Of a stretch of DNA of 64,000 nt, positions 24,411 through 32,830 are shown one piece after another (the first letter of the stretch is position 1; every line of letters begins with the position of its first letter). The notes under the pieces were generated by a model. That model ran no database searches and was not told the origin of the DNA. It was given only the letters and a program-made list of their open reading frames with translations. Position numbers and translations under genes: made by a program. This stretch comes from Stratiolaelaps scimitus (taxonomy: Eukaryota; Arthropoda; Arachnida; Mesostigmata; Laelapidae). The stretch lies in assembly GCA_019614645.1 (NCBI GenBank), contig JABWDB010000016.1:1302001-1366000 (forward strand). The letters are read 5' to 3'.

Positions 24411-27400
24411 CACGACGACAATGATGAATATGATATATCAATACAGATATGCAATGTGGCGTTTATCAAGTAGCATGGATACGAACACGCTAATAATGGA
24501 CGTGAGCAATCGATGAGCGAGGGTGACACCGAGCGTAGCGTGTAGACGAGACTACTAGAATTGCTACCGCAGTAGAAATTCTAGTACTGTTCGTCTCCTG
24601 TCGAACGGGTGAGGTCATGAAAGGCCTTTGGAAAGAAATATAACAGCGTTATGATAAATGGGTAGTCAAAACGATTAATTTCATTGAGACTCTCCTATTA
24701 GAAACGTTTCTTTTGGGTGAGTTGTACGTACAATGTAGCATTTGTGGCTAACTAGCTCTCACGAACACAAGCAAAAATATCTCGAGCGGATGCGTGTATG
24801 TGTGATGGATAATGGGTGATGTCAGTCTGCTGCAATGATGGATGAAAATGAGATCAATACAACAGATTAAATGATGTAGTGCGTATCGAACATGATTGGT
24901 TATGGATTGTTTTCCTTCCTTGAGTTAAGAAAAAAATATATTTAGGTGATCAAAATAATAGTAATAATAATAATAATATCAGGATCGAAATAGATTTTAC
25001 AAATAATTATCATTATGATAGAGGACGTTTTTATAAAGCAATCCCATTATCTCAACATATAACCTTAGCTTGAATCGTGACAAATGAACCTAGTGACAAG
25101 TGGTGTTCTCTCCTAGCGCGTAGTGTTGAAACAACAAACAGCATGGAATAGGTATTCAGTCAGATATAATAATAACAATAACAACAACAACAGCAGCAAC
25201 AACAACAACAATATAATGATAATAATAACTATAGTAACCTTAGGATCAAGAGCAAGACGACACAACCACCCTGCTAACCAAGATGTGAATAAATCAAATC
25301 CTAGTTAGAATCGATTGGATGACTGTTCCTCCTCCCCCCACCTGCTTTTGCTGCCTTTCGCATAACATACGATGATATGAATTGCTATCAAAGTTGATGA
25401 ATGAAATAGCTTGGGATGCTTGATAAGGTATCAAGGACGTGTCGGGATTATTAACTCATTGTGTATATCGCCAATCCGTGGTTGCTTATGACTCACGTTG
25501 TTCTAACAGCAGTTGAATGTAGCGGTAATGGTTGGAGACCTTACCTAAATGCATAATAATGCTACAGTGGGCATAGAGAAACTCTCATGGTGAGTTGTAT
25601 GCCTGCGCACTGACCGCAAAGCTGCTGCTTTTTATAACATAATAGAATTAGAAGTATACGCAAAAAGAGGTTTAACCAGTCAGTTTGCCGCTATGATACA
25701 CCCGTCTGAAATTGTAGCTGATTTTAAAGCCTACGACGAGTTGAATCCATCCGGCGAGCGAAGAGGCAAATGCTGCAGAAAAATCGACAAAGAATCTTCG
25801 CAGCAGAACTCCAATCACCGCAATTCTTCTCGTCGTCTCTAAGCTAAACGGACATACCTTATCCATGTGCTGTTTTGAGGCTTGCATAAACTATAACTAT
25901 AAAGACCGGGTCATCGACACTTCCTCTTTCTCGTTACACTAAATGGCTGTAATTCGCATTCGTCAAAGTAGCGTCCGAGGGTGCGAGAGATAAGAATATA
26001 CAGGAAGGATCTACTGTCCCGGGACGGACATATCGTTCTTTGAATCACCTCGATCCTATGATTTAAAAACATCCCGCGTAAGAAGGTGAGAGATCGGTTC
26101 GCTTATCTAAACAGAGAGACAAAGACATAAGCCCAACCAATATAAACTAATCATATCGACGTTGTTGCTATGCTTATCTTGCCTCGATTGTTATATAAAC
26201 AATATGTACCTAAATTATATACTCTAAACTCCGCTTTCCCCATATGCCGTATGAATTTGAAGCGATCACTGCTGCTGGTGCATAGCATTATGTGAGAAGG
26301 AACCGCTGGAAGTTACGAGCTTGACTCGACAATTTGTCTTGTGATCGTTGGATTTTCCGAATTTTTAAAGGGTCCTAAACATCGCGCAACTACAATTATT
26401 TTCTCTCAATATGATCTTTGTGAACTAATTACCGATTGATTTTATGACGATTGACGGAAACTTTTCGATTTGCTATATATTCATATTTTCACTCACAATC
26501 AATCAAACTCACAATTTCATTGTCCAAAGAATGATGCCCACGCATGCACTCAGATGAAAGAAATGCAGCCAATTAGATGTATGATAATTACGATGTTAAC
26601 TACGATGATGATGACATGTCCGTATTTCCCCCTCACTACATTAATGCCTCTCCCCGGCCTGCTGTCCTCGTTGCTGCAGAGGTGTGGTTCAACGGACTGG
26701 CCTTAGCAGAATCAACAGCTACTGGCCAACACCATTGGCCTCGAACAGAGCACTACTCAACCACCTACTCAAGTCGATATCACCGTCACTATAACTCTCT
26801 GCCTCAGTCATCCTGGCACGATCGTTCCTATGAGCAAAACTACCCTTATCCTACCGGTGAAGCGGCTGTCCCTATTGGCTCATCGCATATGGGGTCAGAA
26901 GAGCCATCCGCCTCCAATAACAACGAGGGGCAACCTCATGGAGGTGTGCTACCGAATGCTGCTAGATCACAGAGCGCGCATCTCCAAGAGCAGCAGCAGC
27001 ACGGCAATGCTGCTCCTGCTGGTATTACTGCAGCCAGCTTCGAGCTTCAATTCCCTGAGTACTACAACAATTTCGACCCATACTACCCTTATTACAACGC
27101 AGATGGTGGTGCACGTTACGGCGGAGGCGGTGGTGGCGGCGGCGATGACGAGAGGGTGGAGGTGTTAGACCGGTCCACTACTCCGTAGACTCTTACGAGT
27201 AACGAACTAACTGAAAATGAAATGAAAAGCACATGGGGAATATATTTTTGAATCGGTTGAGTAATGTAGGGGGTACTTGTAATATTGAAGTATAGATGTA
27301 CATGTACTTACATACAAGTATATAATATATATATATATATAGAAAGAAAGAGAGCAGAATATCAACTATTGTTCGCTGATTCTCGGCTTTGCAAAACGTG

Positions 27401-29014
27401 GAAATGGGTGGGAGTAAGATGGATGTTTGAGTTGTTGCCGATCAAACAACTTTCCACTATCACTCGTTACGGGTCATCATGACACGAACTTGCGTTGAGG
27501 CTGAGGTGCAGAGGGGCGCACGTAAATCCGAGGCCACTTGAAGAGCTTCGACTTACAGGTGCAACAACCACGACGGCGCGACCCTCGAGAGCCCCCCAGA
27601 TGGTCACTGGCGGCCAACGTGGAAGCGGTAAACCTTCCGTAACGGCGCCCCCAACGAACTGTAATCGGCAATCGTCGGCGTTCATCTCATGGATCCGTCG
27701 GCTGACCGGACTTTGTTCATAGAGTCAAATCATCAAATTGTCAACATCACCAAAATCATGGCCACCGAGAATCGCGTAGTAACAAAGCTCGTCTGTCGCG
27801 TGCGGAACGGACAAAAAGCATTCATTCATTGCGCGATCATGAACATCACCGGCTATGACCCTGCTATGTATACGAACTTGTCGGACACATCTTTATAGCA
27901 TAGTCCTCCAATATCTGCCCTTTGGTAGACGCAAGGGCATAGCTATGCACGTATCCGTGCAAAGATTTGCTCACATCAAAATACGTATGTTAGTTGCGAC
28001 TGTCCTCAAATACTCAATACGTTTCGTGGCAGATATAGCTCGCGCCATATCTAAGGAAGGATCGAGAATCCGATAATAATCTTAGAGAGTGCTACTGCTC
28101 TGTTTAAAATGCTCCTATGTTGCCAAGTGCTTGTTCCTTTAGCATTTGACATGGCATCGTCAACTAATCTGGCCTCAATAAAGGGTTTTATTACGTGAAG
28201 ATCCGTCTCGTCGTCATCTCAGCGAGGCAGATCCATTATAAGCAATCAGCGCGACGTCTGACAACTGTCGTTCCGCTGACATTTAGTGGACCACGATAGG
28301 ATGCCTGAAGCACTGAAGCAACCGGATCACGACAAAGCAGCTAAACTAGATCTATTCAAAGTATCCTCTGAGCCGTATATTTGTGATGAGATATACGACA
28401 TACGTTATGAACGTAACACAGATCGATCGACCAATCAATTAGCCTATTGAATCAGCTAACAAATAAGACGAGCCCGAAAATCAATCGACCAGATGGGAAC
28501 TACGCAGCGATTGATGCTGTACTGTGATGGGACAAGGCACGACTACATAGAGACAGAGAGAGATAGAAAAAAGAGCTTCTACCTGATGGAGGAAAGAAGG
28601 AACGAATCCAATAGCAAGTCACTATCATATAAACGATTTATTTTACATTAACAAATCATGATATAGCAGTATTTAACGACACAAAGAATATATAATAATC
28701 TATTATACCATTATTATTATTATTATTATGATAATTGACAACTTTCAGTTACATACAAGCTCATGCGGCAACTACTAGAATTGACTGAAGTCACGGGAGA
28801 TAGATAATGTGCTGCTATGAAATAATAACCAAATAAATGCATAAACAAATAAACAAACAAAAAAAGGTGAATAATAAGGACAATGCCCAATTATATATAT
28901 ATATATATATACATTGTCCTTAATTTACACATCCCTATAGCATCTAGCCACATAATTAAACATATTTGATAGATACCAATGTGATATCGTAATGAGACAA
29001 TGAGTCGAGACAAC

Positions 29015-29045
<31 letters not shown>

Positions 29046-30969
29046 AAAAGGGAGAGAGAGCAATAAATTGCAAACGGAAACCTATGTGGAGTTTGGAAAT
29101 TGCGGCGTCTTTTTTGGGCTGGTCTTAAAAATGTTCGAGTTGCTCGGCAAGATGAACGGCTGGTCACTATTCTAAATATATATATATATATAACATGAGA
29201 AGAGGGTGGGGTGGGGAGTAGTCGAGCTTTAAGAAAAAACCAAGATGAAAGCGGGATTACAAAGCGGGGCTGGAACATATTGGTCGACTTCGCTCGATAT
29301 CAGCCTCAGAGATGAACTTAAGTATTGAGCCTTGCTTAGTGCTACCGCAGACAGAGATCGTGTCCCGGACGGGGCCAATAGATTGCCATTGTGAACGGGG
29401 CCGAGTCCACGATCTTCCGAGTGACCTTGAAAGTGATCCCTCTCCCAACAGCAGCTCGTCACTCACCTCGCGCCTTCCCACTACAACCACTGCAACAGCG
29501 CACACTGTACCCGGGGTAGCTGGCCAGCTGTTCTGTGTCTGCCTGCGGGGTCGGTAGCGACTGTGGTCGTTCGCTGTCGTGTCGCGGCTGCTTGTTGCTG
29601 CTGATACCTGCTGCTGCACCCGGTGCGCGTCAGTCGATTGGCTCTATCTGGTTGTCCGTTCACCCGTATCAAGTGCATGCATTTATTCTATCAGTCAGTT
29701 TAGCGAGGCAGACAGTCACATATATGTGTGTGTGTGTATATACACGCTGCTCAAGTAGTTCTTCTTGGCAAGGCGCGATGAAGCGGTGATAGAAATAGGC
29801 CGCGGGTGCCGTCGCTGCCGCACAAGCACAACTATTATACATATATACTTGACGCTTACGATGGACGTGTATAATGGCAGCAACAGCAGCAGTAGCAGGT
29901 ATTGACTGAAAGACCAATCATTCTTTGCGAAGATGTCTACGCTAAGCGATGCCATACCACTCTCTCACCGTACACGAACGTGGGGCATATTAATTGAAGG
30001 CTGACATCGATGATGAGTGGCCAATGCCAATGGCTATGACCAGTGCTTGCGAGCGGCAGCCAGCAGTGGTTGTCTCGTTCTTCATCTCGCTCGCTACCAT
30101 CACCCCGTTCCCCGTTGCTGCGCAGAGACGGAGCGATGACTGGCGCTGGGCCGCTTGGTTGGCAGATCGTAGTTAATTGTTTAAATAGCTGTTGGATGCT
30201 GAAAGTTTGCCTGCAGTTTTGCCGGGGTGCATTGTGTCTGAGAGCGAGGTGCCGTCATCACGAACATTTTTCGCCTTTGAAACCCTTTTGATGAAAACTA
30301 GAGGAGAGAGAGAGAGATAGAGAGAGAAAGAAGCAGATAATGACGATATGAGAGAGTGAGAATGAACATGTCCAATGTGAATATATCTATTATATATATA
30401 TATATATATATATAGTGAGTTCTCGTTTCGGTTCGATGGCTCATTGAGGGTTTGTTACTGCGCACATATGAGCACACGTACATCACATGTATATATATAT
30501 ATATATATGTGCATACGAGACTGACACAAGTGGGCGAAAAAACATACACATGATGTCTTTACATCGATACACAGGAGTAGATCAACTGAATAGCTAAATA
30601 TTACTAATTGGCTATCAGAGTTTGTTAACAAAATCTAGCGAATTAAACTGGAGTTTCGCTCAAATTGAGAACTCATCGGCAGACGGCACAATGCCACGTT
30701 TTATTAATAATAATGATAATAATTTTGTTCTTAAAACCTCAATTCCAAATGCATGCAATAAACCTAAATGAGCTCACCTCACTACATTATTGCATCCGAT
30801 ACCACCGTTCTATGTGATCGTTTCTTTGCTATCGAAGTGGATGAACTATATAATACCTACCCGGCAAGGGATTCATGCGGCAGCATGTCCCACGCACCGT
30901 ATCCTATTATTATATATATATATATAAATTAAGCATTAGGAATTTAATTAATTTATAAATATATGTATG

Positions 30970-31000
<31 letters not shown>

Positions 31001-32090
31001 CACCCTTTATCAGGGGGGATTGATTTATTGCACAATTTAGATCCTCAATCGATACTTTTTTTACACTATTTTTAATCGAAAACTTAAGCATTGTTAAAAT
31101 TGTAGTTCCGGAAATAAACCGCAAATGTGATGTTATGTTATACTAAGATCGCTGCAACAATTTGTCACCTTTCGCAGACAATTGCACTGTTGGGAGCTAC
31201 AAGCACATCACACACACAGATGAAGCGATCTGTGCTCGATGCCACTATTCATGCCAGACATGCAATGGCCCGAACGACTATAATTGCACAGCATGTTATC
31301 CAGATGCGGTACTCCATTCAACCGGCTATTGCTACAACAAAAACCTTCTTGAGCAATTGGCAACTCACTGGTGAGTTTCTTTTTTTTGTCCTGTTATGCA
31401 GGCAAAATCAATCATTAATGTACCATGTTTGTCTAGACCGAAAAGTATATATCATAAATGCAGGGGTTATTAACAACTAAATATTGCAGAGAACTTAATG
31501 AAAATTGATACAAGAGATTGGGTCAATTATTATTGAGGCACATTCTGTTTAGCCTATCGTTGCTATTGCCTTGCTAGCTGGTATCGCCCTGTTCCGATTA
31601 GCACGCGTTCATTATTTTGATGAACTTGTTATTTATCGACATATCGCTCGTGATTATCGTGTAATGTATTAACGTATGTGTATTCTCCAAACTTTAACAT
31701 AATAAAGGCGATTTAGCCTCCACTCGAGTTGACTCGAATAATCGAATACCAATCCTGTTGGATGTATACTGCGCAAGTGTGACGTGTTCAATATATATAT
31801 ATATATATTGGGAGTTGTGCAATATAGATTCGTATACTGGTCGTGTCCTACTCGTTAACCCTGGCCACAGTCTATTTATTCGTTTGTTGCTTAACTTCGC
31901 TGCTTGTCTCTCGTCTATTCGTTGTTCCTGCCACGTCAGGTATTGGCTCAACGCTTTGCTTACCGGTCTGACGATATCCTCGGTGCTGTGCATCGCATTA
32001 GCGTGCGCCCTCGTCTACCTCGCGTGCAACGGACGCCAGGGTCGACAGCACCGGCCCCACAGGCGGAGGCCGTACGAGGAGCGCACGTAG
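6908..32090 (+). CDS. Fur1: furin-like proprotein convertase, multi-exon gene (5' end not found)
   Basis: A subtilisin/kexin-type endoprotease that cleaves secretory precursors after paired basic residues in the Golgi and at the cell surface. Traced exons: 6908-7024, 8061-8239, 9921-10135, 10788-10959, 15120-15262, 17017-17504, 17791-17907, 18128-18332, 18680-18850, 27559-27627, 31178-31370, 31940-32090. All junctions are GT-AG with matching phase and the sum is 2220 nt (739 codons plus stop). Order: end of prodomain, RTKR cleavage site, S8 catalytic domain with Asp (ILDDG), His (RHGTRC), oxyanion Asn (SGNGG) and Ser (GTSASAP), P domain with RRGD, one furin-like cysteine repeat, transmembrane helix, short basic tail. 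The single cysteine-rich repeat plus membrane anchor suggests the furin-1 rather than furin-2 type. The start codon, signal peptide and first half of the prodomain are missing. Several alternative C-terminal exons seem possible between 18,850 and 31,178. Confidence 0.93.
8061..8239 (+). CDS. Fur1: furin exon: primary cleavage site and long linker
   Basis: Enters in phase 0 after TTTTAAG and ends in phase 2 before GTACGT. The first codons give VRTKRD, the expected convertase self-cleavage site. In vertebrate furin the catalytic domain follows within a few residues; here about 55 more residues come first, charged and Gln/Arg-rich, with a second basic motif VRRKRA near residue 47 of the exon. 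Either site could release the prodomain. Confidence 0.85.
8659..8698. repeat. (TC)n microsatellite
   Basis: Twenty TC dinucleotides within the furin intron 8240-9920. Confidence 0.95.
9901..9909. repeat. G9 tract at a 3' splice site
   Basis: Nine consecutive G lie 11 nt before the acceptor of the catalytic Asp exon, where a pyrimidine tract would be expected; only CGCCTTTCAG separates them from the exon. Confidence 0.9.
9921..10135 (+). CDS. Fur1: furin exon: catalytic Asp
   Basis: Acceptor TTTCAG, donor GTAAGG; enters in phase 2 and leaves in phase 1. Begins the S8 catalytic domain with [10 protein letters not shown] and carries the Asp motif [12 protein letters not shown], the catalytic Asp codon being 10051-10053. 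Ends in the conserved NDQDP block, whose last Asp is completed by the next exon. Confidence 0.96.
10788..10959 (+). CDS. Fur1: furin exon: catalytic His
   Basis: Acceptor ATTTCAG, donor GTGAGT, entering in phase 1. Completes NDQDPDPQPRYE and carries [12 protein letters not shown], with catalytic His codon 10826-10828. Continues through [20 protein letters not shown] to TDAVEA, all typical of furin/kexin proteases. Leaves in phase 2. Confidence 0.97.
10960..15119. other. furin intron between His and calcium-site exons
   Basis: About 4.2 kb. It contains the degenerate tRNA-Arg-like element at 14911-14983 and an antisense open segment near 13.7-14.3 kb that looks unusually protein-like. Otherwise no feature could be supported. 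Confidence 0.8.
14911..14983 (+). tRNA. tRNA-Arg (anticodon TCT)-like, degenerate acceptor stem
   Basis: D stem GCGC/GCGC with A-box-like TAGCGCGGTAGATAGCG; anticodon stem TTGGA/TTTAA closing only with G-U pairs around loop CTTCTAA (anticodon TCT, Arg); perfect T arm GCGGG-TTCGACT-CCCGC with a consensus B box GGTTCGACTCC; 3' acceptor strand AAGGGGT and a T-run terminator at 14988. The 5' strand GATCATG does not pair with AAGGGGT, although a CCCCTT lies about ten bases upstream. I read it as a tRNA pseudogene or the head of a tRNA-derived SINE, not a working tRNA. It sits in a furin intron on the same strand. Confidence 0.5.
15120..15262 (+). CDS. Fur1: furin exon: catalytic domain, calcium/specificity region
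   Basis: Acceptor ACTTGCAG, donor GTTAGT. Carries [14 protein letters not shown] and KTVDGPG, the highly conserved furin segment downstream of the His exon, and ends in a G completed by the next exon. Phase 2 in, phase 1 out, agreeing with both neighbours. Confidence 0.96.
15263..17016. other. furin intron
   Basis: About 1.75 kb. Contains a 14-base G run (15650-15663), an inverted GCA/CTG trinucleotide hairpin (about 16133-16208) and a short GA tract near 16771. No gene is supported. Confidence 0.8.
16133..16208. repeat. inverted GCA / CTG trinucleotide repeats
   Basis: A GCTGCTGCAGCAGCAGCAG run is followed about 35 nt later by a CTGCTGCTGCTGCTG run, so the arms can pair. It gives a poly-Ala frame on the minus strand that I do not regard as a gene. 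Confidence 0.75.
17017..17504 (+). CDS. Fur1: furin exon: oxyanion Asn and catalytic Ser
   Basis: The largest catalytic exon, after ATTACAG and before GTGAAC. Motifs in order: [11 protein letters not shown] with oxyanion Asn codon 17043-17045; [35 protein letters not shown] with catalytic Ser codon 17262-17264; LTWRDMQHL; then [12 protein letters not shown], which closes the catalytic domain. Leaves in phase 0 at the start of the P domain. Confidence 0.98.
17791..17907 (+). CDS. Fur1: furin exon: P domain part 1
   Basis: Thirty-nine codons, phase 0 on both sides, between TTCATCATAG and AAG|GTAAGC. The end, [10 protein letters not shown], matches the LEH block at the start of the furin P domain, and a Cys sits six residues before IEH as expected. 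It is short, which makes it easy to miss in automatic gene models. Confidence 0.85.
18128..18332 (+). CDS. Fur1: furin exon: P domain part 2 (RRGD)
   Basis: Acceptor GCTTCAG, donor GTAATT. Carries [20 protein letters not shown] and the [15 protein letters not shown] block, hallmark of the convertase P domain that stabilises the catalytic domain. Contains an RGD. Phase 0 in, phase 1 out. Confidence 0.97.
18680..18850 (+). CDS. Fur1: furin exon: end of P domain and Gly/Ser linker
   Basis: Acceptor ATTTTAG; donor ACC|GTAAGT in phase 1. Starts with the end of the P domain ([16 protein letters not shown]) and continues into an acidic, Gly/Ser-rich hinge. If the donor is not used, the frame stays open to a TAG at 18922-18924 and adds a hydrophobic end. 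Confidence 0.95.
18851..18924 (+). CDS. Fur1: possible read-through 3' end of furin with hydrophobic tail
   Basis: Continuing past the donor at 18850 keeps the reading frame for 24 codons and ends in a nearly uninterrupted hydrophobic run, [19 protein letters not shown], then TAG. This looks like a membrane or GPI-type anchor. No AATAAA is seen close by. It may be an alternative terminal exon or chance. Confidence 0.35.
19489..19548. repeat. (TA)n microsatellite
   Basis: About 60 nt of AT dinucleotides with two small interruptions, in the furin intron. Confidence 0.95.
20860..21035 (+). CDS. candidate alternative furin C-terminal exon (membrane anchor A)
   Basis: After acceptor TCCACAG the frame compatible with the P-domain donor (phase 1) is open for about 57 codons and ends in TGA. 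It encodes an Asn-Ser-Thr glycosylation site, then a textbook membrane helix ([15 protein letters not shown]) and a Ser/Arg tail. The segment is richer in G+C than its surroundings. No homology is claimed; transcript data would be needed to prove it. Confidence 0.35.
21507..21826 (+). CDS. candidate alternative furin C-terminal exon (Ser/Thr stalk plus anchor B)
   Basis: The acceptor is the best in this intron: a long T/C tract ending CTCCTTTGCAG at 21506. In the phase set by the donor at 18850 the frame is open for 105 codons to TAG at 21824-21826. It encodes a Ser/Ala-rich stretch, a run of ten Thr typical of an O-glycosylated stalk, then a hydrophobic segment ([19 protein letters not shown]) and a short end. 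The layout, stalk then anchor, suits a membrane-bound convertase lacking the cysteine-rich repeat. A CAG|GTGCC acceptor inside (21640) offers a shorter version. Confidence 0.45.
24376..24410. repeat. (TA)n microsatellite
   Basis: TA tract with a single ACAT interruption in the furin intron. Confidence 0.9.
24544..24596. other. imperfect hairpin, about 19-nt arms
   Basis: AGACGAGACTACTAGAATT is followed after a short loop by AATTCTAGTACTGTTCGTCT; the arms pair with one bulged region, and the loop itself contains pairing CTAC/GTAG. It resembles a small RNA precursor or a relic palindrome, but no conserved small RNA was recognised. Confidence 0.6.
26680..27188 (+). CDS. candidate alternative furin C-terminal exon (Tyr/Gln/Gly-rich tail)
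   Basis: The acceptor GCTGTCCTCGTTGCTGCAG is strong and the phase matches the donor at 18850. From there the frame is open for 169 codons to TAG. The product is polar and low in complexity: Ser/His/Tyr-rich first part, a short Gln run, a [13 protein letters not shown] block, a Gly8 run and an acidic end. It has no membrane segment and would give a soluble convertase or belong to another gene. Codon usage and the length of the frame suggest real coding sequence; the identity is unknown. Confidence 0.45.
27559..27627 (+). CDS. Fur1: furin linker exon (symmetric, 23 codons)
   Basis: Acceptor CTTACAG and donor GTAAAC enclose 69 nt entering and leaving in phase 1, so it can be skipped without changing frame. 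It encodes a Thr/Ala/Arg/Pro-rich hinge ([12 protein letters not shown]) between the P domain and the cysteine-rich exon. Supported by splice sites, phase and position, not by homology. Confidence 0.55.
28875..28922. repeat. (TA)n array inside an 11-nt perfect inverted repeat
   Basis: TAAGGACAATG at 28875-28885 and its exact reverse complement CATTGTCCTTA at 28912-28922 enclose a CCCAAT stub and a TA run. Confidence 0.85.
30389..30414. repeat. (TA)n microsatellite
   Basis: TA tract in the intron upstream of the cysteine-rich furin exon; another lies at about 30490-30508 and a third at 30969-30996. Confidence 0.9.
31080..31120 (+). repeat. SINE-like interspersed repeat, copy 2
   Basis: AACTTAAGCATTG followed by a TTGTAGTTCC block and AATAAACC; matches the minus-strand sense of 3636-3700 and 47775-47839. 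It ends about 57 nt before a furin exon. Confidence 0.45.
31178..31370 (+). CDS. Fur1: furin exon: cysteine-rich (furin-like) repeat
   Basis: Acceptor CTTTCGCAG, donor ACTG|GTGAGT; phase 1 in, phase 2 out. Cysteine pattern [29 protein letters not shown] fits one complete furin-like repeat, which in this family helps hold the protein at the membrane or cell surface. Vertebrate furin has two such repeats; I could not find an exon for another. Confidence 0.92.
31940..32090 (+). CDS. Fur1: furin exon: transmembrane helix, basic tail, stop
   Basis: Acceptor CCACGTCAG; one base completes the Trp codon of the previous exon. Encodes one hydrophobic helix ([22 protein letters not shown]) and a 21-residue basic tail ending YEERT before TAG at 32088-32090. 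The tail lacks the acidic cluster of vertebrate furin tails. Confidence 0.88.
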
Positions 32091-32830
32091 ACTGCCAGCG
32101 GTAACGGGGAGCCGGCAGGTGGGCCCGATGCCGAGGAGGGCTCCCTGCAGCCGCTTATCAGCTAGTTTACTGCGAGCTCCCAACGCCAGATCAGAAGCAA
32201 GCAAGCATACACTACACACACCGAGAGTACAGCAGCAGCAGCATCAGCAGTAGCACAACAAAGGGGCAATGCAACACATTGCCAGAATTACGGTCAACCT
32301 TTCGTCTAGCGCTGCTTAGATATTTATGGCAAATGCTTTGCTTAACTAGCCCTATCTCCTACCACCTCCTCGTGTACCCCCCGTGGCTTCAACGTGCACC
32401 TGCTTCGCAGGGATTCACTCGAGTCACAGCACAATTGCTCGAACTCGCATCTTATTACAACGACTACCCCCTTCTACTGGCAGTGACCCTGACAGTCGAT
32501 CGGCGTATTGGGACGAACGACTATGGATTATTGCATTGGACAAGTAGGTACAGCATGCAGCAGTAGGGAATGAACTACTGAGACTACTGCGACAAGACAA
32601 AATTTCGTTCTGTTGCTGCTGCGAATGCTACTTTGACTTTTCAAGTGACTTTGGAACGCGGACTGACTCAGGACACAGGCGCATCAAATAGCAAACATAC
32701 GTTTAGTCACTGTTCAGGACAGGCGGTCTCCGATTTAGACTACGGTCATCACCTAGATCTTATTCACGGTGACATCATGGTATGATGCTGGCGCAGCTCG
32801 CTAGCTGTCCAAATAAACGCGCGAGTGGCA
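32091..32830 (+). other. probable 3' untranslated region of furin
   Basis: Begins right after the stop codon and runs to just past the first AATAAA hexamer on this strand at 32812-32817. CAG repeats lie near 32231-32255. The extent is inferred from the hexamer only. Confidence 0.45.
32812..32817 (+). terminator. candidate poly(A) signal AATAAA of furin
   Basis: Canonical hexamer about 720 nt after the furin stop codon. Confidence 0.4.

Larger units (their letters stand above)
18925..27558. other. large furin intron region with candidate alternative exons
   Basis: About 8.6 kb after the P domain. Phase-compatible candidate exons lie at 20860-21035, 21507-21826, 22884-22967 and 26680-27188. 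The rest is non-coding with microsatellites: TA at 19489-19548, CT at 21441-21462, CAA at about 21870-21892, TA at 24376-24410. A strong imperfect hairpin lies at 24544-24596. Confidence 0.6.

Noticed and set aside
27665..27898. Open frame with [14 protein letters not shown], faintly like a PAS-domain end
   Set aside because: Too short and isolated; no acceptor, no neighbouring PAS exons, and out of frame with furin.
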